From Gammaproteobacteria bacterium (GTDB lineage Bacteria; Pseudomonadota; Gammaproteobacteria; Chromatiales; Chromatiaceae): DNA of 9,996 nucleotides. Every line of letters starts with the position of its first letter. Within the stretch, counting starts at the first letter, position 1. Both the position numbers and the translations under genes were made by a program. Where the stretch lies: positions 1 to 9,996 of the forward strand of contig JADGBD010000047.1 of the NCBI GenBank assembly GCA_015231665.1. The letters run 5' to 3'. This document shows, one piece after another, positions 1-7,466 of the stretch. A model generated the notes under the pieces. It saw nothing but the letters and a program-made list of their open reading frames with translations. It did no database searches and was not told the DNA's origin.

Positions 1-15
1 CCCAGACGGGCGACA

Positions 16-33
16 GTCGGGCTAAAGCCCGAC
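16..33. repeat. Dispersed hairpin repeat (GTCGGGCT-AA-AGCCCGAC)
   Basis: Positions 16-23 and 26-33 are perfect inverted copies (GTCGGGCT and AGCCCGAC) around a two-base centre; as a hairpin this gives at least seven GC-rich pairs with a small loop, followed by CCTACAGG. Short palindromes of this kind, of the form 'GTCGGGC...GCCCGAC plus flank', are common intergenic repeats in gammaproteobacterial genomes. No T-tract follows, so it is not a canonical terminator. The family assignment comes from memory of similar repeats and not from a search. Confidence 0.6.
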
Positions 34-90
34 CTACAGGATTGGCTGAGGTTTAAGGGGAATCAGGGCAGCTCAAGGCTGACGGCTGAA

Positions 91-125
91 AGCTGAAGGC
101 TGGCCGCTGGCAGCTGAAGGCTGGC
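91..125. repeat. Short direct repeat, AGCTGAAGGCTGGC x2
   Basis: The 14-mer AGCTGAAGGCTGGC occurs at 91-104 and 112-125, a 21-base period. Degenerate relatives (AAGGCTGACGGCTGA and similar) lie just before it from about 75. The second copy touches the stop codon of the minus-strand gene that ends at 125, so the array lies immediately 3' of that gene. A related motif (GGTCAGCTGCCAGCT) occurs after the GGDEF/EAL gene around 3755. The function is unknown; it is probably an intergenic simple or dispersed repeat. Confidence 0.6.
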
Positions 126-679
126 TAGGGCCGACAACGGATAACGCCGTTTTGCTTACTGCAGTTTTGCTGTAACGAGGGCAGGTACTGAGGTCTGGCA
201 TCGAGGCGGCGACCGGGAACGGCGGCGCGGCTGTCGGAGGCGCTGTAGCTGCGGCTGGCCTGGCTTTGGCTGCTTTCCCATTGCTGCCGCTGGTGGCTGC
301 GGCGCTGCTCCAGGCTATTGCGGCTCTGTTGCAGGCCCTGGCGCTGGCGTGCCATGGCCCGGCGTTGCTGCTCGAACTGCTGCTGCCGCCGTTGCCGCTG
401 CAATTCTTCGTCTGCCAGCTGGCGTTTGCGCTCTGCCTCTGTGCTGGCATCGGCTGGCGGGTCTGCCGGCAAGGCAGGGTCGGCCGCTGGAGCCTGGGTG
501 GATTGGGGGCTGGCTTGGGCGCTGGCCTGGGGCAGGCTGGGGGACGTAGCGGGTTTTGCGCTGGGCGGCGCGGGCGCTGTCTCAGGCGCTGGTGTCTGGA
601 CCACTTCCTGAGCCAACTCCTGAGCAGGCATCGCGGCGGCAAACAGCAGTAACAAAGCAAATATGTGCGGTTTTAGCAT
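125..679 (-). CDS. Exported Ala/Pro/Gln-rich coiled-coil protein, unknown function
   Basis: This is a 184-residue protein I do not recognise. Residues 1 to about 20 form a classic signal peptide: a basic start, a run of Leu/Ala/Phe, then an Ala-rich end (AAAMPAQ), so it is predicted to be exported. Residues about 25-75 are a low-complexity Pro/Ala/Ser/Gln/Thr linker. Residues about 78-140 are strongly charged and rich in Glu, Arg and Gln (AERKRQLADEELQRQRRQQ and similar), consistent with a long helix or coiled coil. The C-terminus is Ser/Arg-rich and ends with two cysteines (QNCSKQNGVIRCRP) that could form a disulfide in the periplasm. The ATG at 677-679 opens the signal peptide, but no good Shine-Dalgarno precedes it. 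It is divergent from the c-di-GMP gene. An overlapping opposite-frame reading with low-complexity composition is much less protein-like. That it is a real gene is likely from the signal peptide, but not proven. Confidence 0.6.
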   Translation of the reverse strand: MLKPHIFALLLLFAAAMPAQELAQEVVQTPAPETAPAPPSAKPATSPSLPQASAQASPQSTQAPAADPALPADPPADASTEAERKRQLADEELQRQRRQQQFEQQRRAMARQRQGLQQSRNSLEQRRSHQRQQWESSQSQASRSYSASDSRAAVPGRRLDARPQYLPSLQQNCSKQNGVIRCRP

Positions 680-851
680 GGAATTTATGGCCTGAGGGCT
701 GGGGCGATTCTGCTATTCTAGCCTGCTTTGAGAACGGCCCGGTTCAAGAGCGGACAGCAGGTGCAGGCGAGCCGCCCGCGCTTCCTTCGCTTTTGCTGTG
801 TTGCCGCTGCAAGATCGCCTCTATCTGGCAGACTGTCTGGCGGAGTGCCTG
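680..851. other. Divergent intergenic region
   Basis: This is the spacer between the minus-strand exported protein and the plus-strand MHYT/GGDEF/EAL gene, so it should hold both promoters. On the minus strand a TAGAAT hexamer (plus-strand complement at about 714-719) could be a -10 for the exported protein, but no convincing -35 is seen at the right distance. No clear plus-strand promoter or operator stands out. A GTG at 798 is in frame with the downstream gene but is not favoured as its start. Confidence 0.4.
839..845 (+). promoter_or_regulatory. Ribosome binding site deciding the MHYT/GGDEF/EAL start
   Basis: GGCGGAG sits six bases before the ATG at 852. It supports that ATG over the in-frame GTG at 798, which has no comparable purine-rich element. 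Confidence 0.6.
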
Positions 852-3746
852 ATGATTGTTACCTATGATCCCTGGCTGGTTGGCCTGTCCCTGATCATCG
901 CTGCCATGGCAGCCTATGCCAGCCTGTCCCTGGCCGAACGGGTGCGGCCGGTGTCTGACGGCACTGGTTTGGATCAGGGCACAGAACAGGCTACCGGCCG
1001 CTGGCTGGCCTGGCTGCTGGGCGGTGCCCTGGTGATGGGGCTGGGGATCTGGTCGATGCACTTTATCGGCATGTTGGCGGTGCGTTTGCCGGTGGCCATG
1101 GCCTATGACCCGGCGATGATCCTGGGCTCCATGCTGCCCGCCTTCCTCGCCTCACTGATCGCCCTGTTCACCCTGCGCAGCGGCAAGCAGCGGCCGCTGT
1201 TACTGCTCGGCGCGGGCACGGTGATGGGTGGCGGCATTGCCGCCATGCATTACATCGGCATGGCGGCGATGCGCATGTTTCCCGCTATCCGCTATGACCC
1301 CCTGCTGTTCTGGCTGTCGATCCTGATTGCGGTGCTCGCCTCCATCGCCGCCCTGAGCCTGGCGTTTCGCCTCAAGCGCGAGCCCGGCCGGGGCTATTTG
1401 GTGAAGAAGTTGCTGGCGGCCCTGATCATGGGGCTGGCCATTGCCGGCATGCACTACACCGGCATGGCGGCGGCGGAGTTTGCCGAGGGCAGCGTCTGTC
1501 TCAGTGCCGAGGGCGGGTTGACGGCGGAGTTTCTCCTGCCCTGGGTGGCTGGTGGCAGCCTGCTGTTGCTTTCCCTGACCTTGCTGGCGAGTTTTTTCGA
1601 TCTGCGCCTGGCCGATCAGAATGCCTATCTGGTGGCGCAACTGCGCCAGGCCAACGAGCAATTGCAGGAGCGTGCCGAGCGCCTGGCCGAGCAGATGGTC
1701 AGCGAGGCGCGCGCCCATGCCGAGCGCCATCGTATGCTCGCGGCGGTGGTGGAGCAGTCCTCCGACGCCATCATCACCCTGGATGCACACCACGCCATCA
1801 GCAGCCTCAACCGATCTGCCGAGGAGATGTTTGGCTACGCCGCCGATGCCTTGCTGGGCTCCTCCATCGACCGGATTCTGGTGCTGCCGGCGGGCCCGGA
1901 CGGTCGGCTGAGCGTGGCCGGTCTCGCCGAGGGCACGAGCCGCTGCGAGGTGTTGGGTCGGCGCAGCGATGGCAGTTACCTCAGTGTTTCCCTGAGCAAC
2001 GCGCCCCTGTTCGATGAGGCCCATTGCCGCCTGGGGACCATCAGCATCCTGCGCGATGTCACCAGCGACCGCCAGGTAAGCCAGCAGTTGCAGCAGGCGG
2101 CGGCGGTGTTCCAAAGCACCAACGAAGGGGTGGTGATCACCGATGAGAATGCCATCATCATCGCCGCCAATCGCGCCTTTAGCGAGATCACCGGCTATAC
2201 GGAAGATGAGGCGCTGGGGCAGAAGGCCGGGTTCACCAAGTCCGGCCTGCACGATGAGGACTTTTATGCGCGGATGTGGCGACAGATCCAAGAGAGCGGC
2301 CAGTGGAGCGGCGAGATCATGGACCGGCGCAAGAACGGCGAGCTTTACCCCAAGTGGATGGGGATCAGCCCGGTGCGCGATGGCGAGGGCAAGATCGTCA
2401 ACTACATCGGCGTGTTCAGCGACATCAGCCAGCTGAAAGAGACCCAGCAGCGGCTGAAATATGTTGCCCAGCACGATTTTCTCACCGATCTACCCAATCG
2501 CTTCCTCTTTGAAGACCGCCTGGAGCAGGCCCTGCGCAAGGTCAAGCGGCGCGGCCGCAGTCTGGCACTGCTGTTTCTCGATCTGGACCGGTTCAAGAAC
2601 GTCAACGACAGCCTGGGCCATGTGGTGGGCGACCATCTGCTGGTGCAGGTGGCCAAGCGGATTGGCTCGGTGATCCGCGAGGAAGACACCCTGGCGCGCC
2701 TGGGTGGCGATGAGTTCACCCTGCTGCTGGAGTTCATCGAAGATCAGGAAGAAGCCGCCCGCACCGCCGAGCAGGTACTCGCGGCGGTGCAGGAGGCCTT
2801 TCAGGTGGACGGCCATGAGCTGTTCATTAGTGCCAGCATCGGCATCAGCCTGGCGCCGCAGGATGGGGATGATATCACCCGCCTGCTCAAGCACGCCGAT
2901 GCGGCCATGTACAAGGCCAAGGCCGAGGGGCGCAACCGTTTCAGTTTCTATTCGGTGGAGCTGTCCCAGCGCCTGGCGCGGCGTTTCGAAATCGAGGTGG
3001 AGCTACGCCGAGCCCTGGAGCAGGGCGAGCTGCGGCTGTATTACCAACCCCAGGTGGCGGTGGTGGACCGGCGCATTCGCGGCGCCGAGGCCCTGATTCG
3101 CTGGCACCATCCGCAAAAGGGCCTGATCCCGCCGGATGCCTTTCTCGCCATTGCCGAAGAATCCAGCCTGCTGACGCGCATCGAGGAATGGGCCCTGGCC
3201 GAGGCCTGTCGGCAGCTGCGCCAGTGGCAGGATCAGTCCCTGCCGCCGGTGCGGATTGCGGTGAATCTCAGCTCCGAGACCATTTCCTATCACCCGGTAG
3301 CGGCGCAGATTCAGCAGCTGCTGGAGCAGTGGGACCTGCCGGGGCAGAGCCTGCAGCTGGAAATCACCGAGGGCAGTCTGGTGGAGCACACCAGCCTGCT
3401 GACCAGCAACCTAGCCCAGCTGGCGCAACTGGGGGTGAGCGTGGCGATCGATGACTTCGGTACCGGCTATTCCTCCATGGCCTATCTGAAACGCTTTGCC
3501 GTAAGCAAGCTGAAGATCGACAAGTCCTTTGTCCGCGACATCGCCATCGACCCCAACGACAAGGCCATCGTCAGCGCCATCATCGCCATGGGCCACAGCC
3601 TGGGCCTGCAGGTAACCGCCGAAGGGGTGGAGAACGTCGAACAGCTCAGCTATCTGGTGCAACAGGGCTGCGATGAGATTCAGGGCTACTACTACAGCCA
3701 GGCGGTGGAGGCCGAAGCCTTCGCCCGCCTGGTGCAGGAGTTTTGA
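852..3746 (+). CDS. MHYT-PAS-PAS-GGDEF-EAL membrane c-di-GMP turnover protein
   Basis: This is a 964-residue inner-membrane signalling protein. The N-terminal ~250 residues are an MHYT sensor with three signature motifs at residues 69-74 (MHFIGM), 132-137 (MHYIGM) and 200-205 (MHYTGM) and about seven hydrophobic segments; the family is proposed to bind a metal and sense diatomic gases. A coiled coil (about 255-295) leads to PAS 1 (about 298-405) and PAS 2 (about 418-530). The GGDEF domain (about 535-700) has an intact GGDEF at 618-622 and an inhibitory-site RxxD (REED, 609-612). The EAL domain (about 715-964) retains EAL at 746-748, NLSS, ITEGS, DDFGTGYSS from 867, KIDKSFV and TAEGVE, so both diguanylate cyclase and phosphodiesterase activities are plausible. 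I chose the ATG at 852 because GGCGGAG lies six bases upstream and the protein then begins with the usual MHYT opening; an in-frame GTG at 798 would add 18 residues. It appears monocistronic and converges on rhlE. Confidence 0.95.
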   Translation: MIVTYDPWLVGLSLIIAAMAAYASLSLAERVRPVSDGTGLDQGTEQATGRWLAWLLGGALVMGLGIWSMHFIGMLAVRLPVAMAYDPAMILGSMLPAFLASLIALFTLRSGKQRPLLLLGAGTVMGGGIAAMHYIGMAAMRMFPAIRYDPLLFWLSILIAVLASIAALSLAFRLKREPGRGYLVKKLLAALIMGLAIAGMHYTGMAAAEFAEGSVCLSAEGGLTAEFLLPWVAGGSLLLLSLTLLASFFDLRLADQNAYLVAQLRQANEQLQERAERLAEQMVSEARAHAERHRMLAAVVEQSSDAIITLDAHHAISSLNRSAEEMFGYAADALLGSSIDRILVLPAGPDGRLSVAGLAEGTSRCEVLGRRSDGSYLSVSLSNAPLFDEAHCRLGTISILRDVTSDRQVSQQLQQAAAVFQSTNEGVVITDENAIIIAANRAFSEITGYTEDEALGQKAGFTKSGLHDEDFYARMWRQIQESGQWSGEIMDRRKNGELYPKWMGISPVRDGEGKIVNYIGVFSDISQLKETQQRLKYVAQHDFLTDLPNRFLFEDRLEQALRKVKRRGRSLALLFLDLDRFKNVNDSLGHVVGDHLLVQVAKRIGSVIREEDTLARLGGDEFTLLLEFIEDQEEAARTAEQVLAAVQEAFQVDGHELFISASIGISLAPQDGDDITRLLKHADAAMYKAKAEGRNRFSFYSVELSQRLARRFEIEVELRRALEQGELRLYYQPQVAVVDRRIRGAEALIRWHHPQKGLIPPDAFLAIAEESSLLTRIEEWALAEACRQLRQWQDQSLPPVRIAVNLSSETISYHPVAAQIQQLLEQWDLPGQSLQLEITEGSLVEHTSLLTSNLAQLAQLGVSVAIDDFGTGYSSMAYLKRFAVSKLKIDKSFVRDIAIDPNDKAIVSAIIAMGHSLGLQVTAEGVENVEQLSYLVQQGCDEIQGYYYSQAVEAEAFARLVQEF

Positions 3747-3776
3747 TGGGTAGCGGTCAGCTGCCAGCTAAAAGCG

Positions 3777-3813
3777 GGACGCAGAGGACGCAGAGAAGCG
3801 CAAAGGACGCAGA
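3777..3813. repeat. GGACGCAGA repeat cluster
   Basis: GGACGCAGA occurs three times, at 3777-3785, 3786-3794 and 3805-3813. The first two are in tandem and the third follows a GAAGCGCAAA-type spacer. It lies in the spacer between two convergent genes. Similar 'GACGCAGAG / GCGCAAAG' simple repeats are scattered through intergenic regions of many bacterial genomes. No function can be assigned. Confidence 0.75.
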
Positions 3814-3865
3814 GAGGTTAGGGATCAGGTCAGGAGGCTAATCGGCAAGGACCAAGACGCTTTGG

Positions 3866-3921
3866 CCTTACCCCTTACCCCTTAACCCTTAACCCTTAAC
3901 CCTTAACCCTTAACCCTTAAC
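3866..3921. repeat. Telomere-like heptamer tandem array (CCTTAAC)n
   Basis: There are eight contiguous seven-base units: CCTTACC at 3866-3872 and 3873-3879, then six perfect CCTTAAC units from 3880 to 3921. Degenerate continuation (CCCTAGC, ACCTAAT) follows towards the rhlE stop codon at 3937. On the rhlE strand it reads GTTAAGG. It lies in the convergent spacer only 15 bases beyond the end of rhlE, so it does not alter either reading frame. Perfect short units of this kind are prone to slippage and probably vary in copy number between strains. Confidence 0.9.
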
Positions 3922-3936
3922 CCCTAGCACCTAATC

Positions 3937-5385
<1,449 letters not shown>

Positions 5386-5604
5386 GAATGATTGACTCCA
5401 ATGATGCCCCACCTGCGGCGCGTCAGCGGCCAGGCTCCGGTCAGGGCGAGTAAGGGGTTGTCCAAGCGGGAAGTTCAAACAAGAACGGAAGAGCCAGGAG
5501 GGGTTCGGCAGGCCTGAGCCGGCAAAGCGCCAACCGGACTGGCGCTCGAACAGGCTGCAGCTTACCCCAACGGCAGCGATTTGTCCGAAATTTTGTGCGT
5601 TGCG
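5386..5604. other. rhlE upstream region
   Basis: This is the leader and presumed promoter region of rhlE (minus strand). It contains the in-frame but unlikely TTG extension up to 5478. I see no convincing promoter hexamers, no tRNA and no protein-like reading frame in it. An untranslated leader here would not be surprising for an RNA helicase gene, but nothing in the sequence proves one. Confidence 0.35.
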
Positions 5605-5786
5605 CTAGGAGCCTGTCGGGTTTAGGTGCCCGTAGCGAGCAAGGTGGGAGAACGAGAACAAATTTTCACGATTTTGAGGCGCATAGTGGGCCTACGCAAC
5701 GAAAAATCGGGGCCATTGTTCAAACAAACCTGAGCCGTTCTTCCCACCGGCGCAGTAGGAGCATCCTAAATCCGACAGGCTCCTAG
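5605..5786. mobile_element. Palindromic MITE-like element with terminal inverted repeats
   Basis: The ends are near-perfect inverted repeats: 5605-5626 against 5765-5786 match at 21 of 22 positions, with GAGCCTGTCGGGTTTAGG on the left and one substitution on the right. The complementarity continues inward imperfectly: GGTGGGAGAACG near 5643-5654 against the complement of 5735-5748, and CGATTTT at 5669 against AAAATCG ending at 5709. The whole unit could therefore fold into one long hairpin. Both ends are bordered by CTAG (5605-5608 and 5783-5786), which could be a four-base target duplication; that leaves a 174-base element at 5609-5782. It encodes no transposase, so any movement would depend on a related insertion sequence elsewhere. 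CTAG-type duplications are known for IS5-family elements, but that link is inference. The short reading frame across it is not a gene. Confidence 0.75.
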
Positions 5787-5922
5787 AGATCGCGACGATC
5801 TGGCCAGGGTGGGTTTTGCTGTAGGCTTTGCTGCACAGCGAAAAATCTCGCTAATAAAACTATCTGAAATGGTCAGGTATTGGCGATGGGTCAGGCGATG
5901 GGGCCTGGGCTAAGAATCGGGC

Positions 5923-5952
5923 TTGCACTGCCAAATTCAACCGGGGTAATAT
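5923..5952 (+). promoter_or_regulatory. Candidate sigma-70 promoter for the pentaheme cytochrome gene
   Basis: TTGCAC (5923-5928) and TAATAT (5947-5952) are separated by 18 bases, a good match to a housekeeping promoter. Transcription would begin near 5959, giving a leader of about 110 bases before the ATG at 6073. No sigma-54 or FNR-type (TTGAT-N4-ATCAA) site was found by eye in the same region. Confidence 0.5.
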
Positions 5953-5961
5953 CCTGGGAAT

Positions 5962-5990
5962 CCCGAAATTTCTATTTAGGAAATAATGGG
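5962..5990. promoter_or_regulatory. Dyad symmetry, possible operator
   Basis: The sequence has the symmetric form CCC-N3-ATTTC-N7-GAAAT-N3-GGG centred on 5976. It sits just downstream of the predicted transcription start of the cytochrome cluster, where a repressor would be effective. The half-sites do not match a regulator I can name with confidence, such as FNR, NarL or NsrR. It could instead form a weak RNA hairpin in the leader. Confidence 0.4.
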
Positions 5991-6072
5991 ATATGAAAAA
6001 ATTAGAATATTCTGATGTCCTTCTTTAGCACAAAGACAGGGCGGCTAAATCAACCATAATAGGGGCTAGATC

Positions 6073-7377
6073 ATGAGAGGAATAATTCGGCGTATCGCTA
6101 CCGTTCGCTTAGTAAAACTAGTGTTGGCGCTACCCTTGCTGGCAACTGTGGGCTTGGCTCCGCAGGTGCTGGCGGAAGAGCCGCTGCACCATGTTTCATC
6201 GGAAACCTGCATGCTCTGCCACAAGGAAGTCTACAAACAATGGAAGGGCTCCATGCACGCCAAGAGCAACGCTCTTACAGACCCCATCCACGCTACCTTC
6301 TACAAGAGTGAAATTGGCGACCCGACCATGGAAGGGGCCAAAATGAAGAATGGCAATTTCCCGGTCTGCCTCAACTGCCATGCGCCCAATGCCGCGCGTG
6401 ATGGCAAGACCAAGCTGGATGCCCTGCCGGCCTATGCCGAGGGGGTCAACTGCGTGGCCTGTCATACCCTGAAGAACTTCAAGGGCGTCAAGGGTCCCGA
6501 TGGCAAGCTGCGCCTGGGCATCAAGGCCTATGATCTGGCCGATGCGATTCAGGCCCCCGCTGGCGCTGGCTCGGAATTGGCCAAGCTCAAGGGTGGCGGT
6601 GATGAGCTCTTTGGCGGCGCCCTGGATGCCGGTGAGAAGAAACCCAACCCGCACCTGGGTGAAGCCGTGGAGCTGGAAGGCAAGCTGATTCCGGCCCTGA
6701 GCATGGAGCAGAATGCCAAGCAGATGAAGAGCAATGACGCTTGCATGGGCTGCCATGACCAGCGGCCCAATCCCAAGGGCGTGGCCCTCTGTGCTACCGG
6801 TGATGAATATATTGCCAGCGGCAGCAAGGTGGATTGCATCTCCTGCCACATGCCCATTGCTGGTGGTGTTGCCGATCACGGCATGGGTGGCGGCCATGAT
6901 CCGGCCATGCTCAAGCGCTCGGTGCTGATGCTGCTCAATACCAAGCAGGCAGGCGACAAGATTCAGGCCGAGATCAGCATGGAGAACAAGCAGCCGCACA
7001 TCCTGCCCACGGGCGCGCCCTTCCGCAACATGTTCCTCAGGGTCACCGCCTATGACGCCAAGGGTGAAGTGGTCTGGCAGAACGCCAAAGGGCATCCGAT
7101 GAAGGAAGACCCCCAGGCCTACTTCCACTATGTGATGCATGATGACGAAGGCAAGCCTGCTATGCCTCCGGTGGCTACCAAGCCCGGCCCGGATTCTCGC
7201 CTCAAGCCCTTCGAAACCCGTAGCCTGAGCTACGAGATTCCCGCTGCCGGGGTGGCTCTGGTGCGTGCTGAGCTCTTCTACAACCTGCTCTGGCCGGGTC
7301 TGGTGGAGAGGTTCAAGCATCTGCCCAAGGATTTGACGGCTCCGGTCTCCATGGCCGCAGCTGAAGTCAAGTTCTAA
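6073..7377 (+). CDS. Periplasmic pentaheme c-type cytochrome
   Basis: This is a 434-residue multiheme cytochrome, exported by a signal peptide (residues 1 to about 34: MRGIIRRIAT, a hydrophobic run, then cleavage near VLA-EE). Five CXXCH heme c motifs start at residues 46 (CMLCH), 99 (CLNCH), 127 (CVACH), 224 (CMGCH) and 255 (CISCH). The pattern SSETCMLCHKEVYKQWKGSMHAKS resembles the cytochrome c554-like multiheme family. After the last heme there is SCHMPI...HGMGGGHD, and from about residue 285 a heme-free, probably beta-rich domain with the conserved-looking HILPTGAPFRNM (309-320). An AGGGG seven bases before the ATG supports the start. The gene precedes the octaheme/NapC pair but is separated from it by an intrinsic terminator. 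The likely role is electron transfer or a reductase in the periplasm alongside the HAO-family protein. The substrate and exact family are not determined. Cys240 is an extra unpaired cysteine outside the heme motifs. Confidence 0.88.
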   Translation: MRGIIRRIATVRLVKLVLALPLLATVGLAPQVLAEEPLHHVSSETCMLCHKEVYKQWKGSMHAKSNALTDPIHATFYKSEIGDPTMEGAKMKNGNFPVCLNCHAPNAARDGKTKLDALPAYAEGVNCVACHTLKNFKGVKGPDGKLRLGIKAYDLADAIQAPAGAGSELAKLKGGGDELFGGALDAGEKKPNPHLGEAVELEGKLIPALSMEQNAKQMKSNDACMGCHDQRPNPKGVALCATGDEYIASGSKVDCISCHMPIAGGVADHGMGGGHDPAMLKRSVLMLLNTKQAGDKIQAEISMENKQPHILPTGAPFRNMFLRVTAYDAKGEVVWQNAKGHPMKEDPQAYFHYVMHDDEGKPAMPPVATKPGPDSRLKPFETRSLSYEIPAAGVALVRAELFYNLLWPGLVERFKHLPKDLTAPVSMAAAEVKF

Positions 7378-7385
7378 GCTGGTGG

Positions 7386-7419
7386 GCCGCCTGCTTCCTT
7401 GAGAGGCAGGCGGCTTTTT
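7386..7419 (+). terminator. Intrinsic terminator after the pentaheme cytochrome gene
   Basis: GCCGCCTGC (7386-7394) pairs perfectly with GCAGGCGGC (7406-7414), a nine-base-pair GC-rich stem with an 11-base loop. TTTTT (7415-7419) follows directly. It begins nine bases after the TAA of the pentaheme gene. It should reduce read-through into the octaheme gene 47 bases further on. Confidence 0.88.
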
Positions 7420-7452
7420 GGGTTCTCATTCTCAATCCATTGATCGGACAAC

Positions 7453-7458
7453 AAGGAG
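7453..7458 (+). promoter_or_regulatory. Ribosome binding site of the octaheme gene
   Basis: AAGGAG lies eight bases before the ATG at 7467 and identifies that ATG as the start. An in-frame TTG at 7440 lies upstream of this site and is therefore unlikely. Confidence 0.8.
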
Positions 7459-7466
7459 CCGTATTC

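Noticed and set aside
266..652. A plus-strand open frame of 128 codons opposite the exported protein, with hydrophobic Leu/Ala stretches
   Set aside because: Its hydrophobicity is the complement of the Gln/Arg-rich coiled coil on the minus strand; there is no plausible ribosome site. The minus-strand frame has a proper signal peptide.
1200..2474. A 424-codon open frame on the minus strand inside the MHYT/GGDEF/EAL gene
   Set aside because: It lies opposite a clear multidomain protein, is rich in His, Gln and Gly typical of GC-rich antisense frames, and shows no recognisable domain.
3866..3921. A true telomere or replicon end
   Set aside because: The array is internal, flanked by ordinary genes and only eight units long; it is better described as a simple tandem repeat.
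3777..3921. A CRISPR array
   Set aside because: The repeat units are 7-9 bases and contiguous, without 25-40-base repeats separated by unique spacers, and no cas genes are nearby.
5386..5478. An N-terminal extension of RhlE from a TTG codon
   Set aside because: The added 31 residues are not RhlE-like, whereas the internal ATG at 5383-5385 begins the conserved MSFSELGL and has a purine-rich site upstream.
5595..5786. A 63-codon open frame across the palindromic element
   Set aside because: It coincides almost exactly with the inverted-repeat element, and its product has no protein-like features.
5880..6072. A sigma-54 or FNR site before the cytochrome cluster
   Set aside because: GG/GC elements do not fall at the required spacing, and no TTGAT-N4-ATCAA sequence is present; a sigma-70 promoter fits better.
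6196..7320. A 374-codon minus-strand open frame opposite the pentaheme cytochrome
   Set aside because: The plus strand has a signal peptide and five heme motifs; the antisense product has shadow-like composition and no start context.
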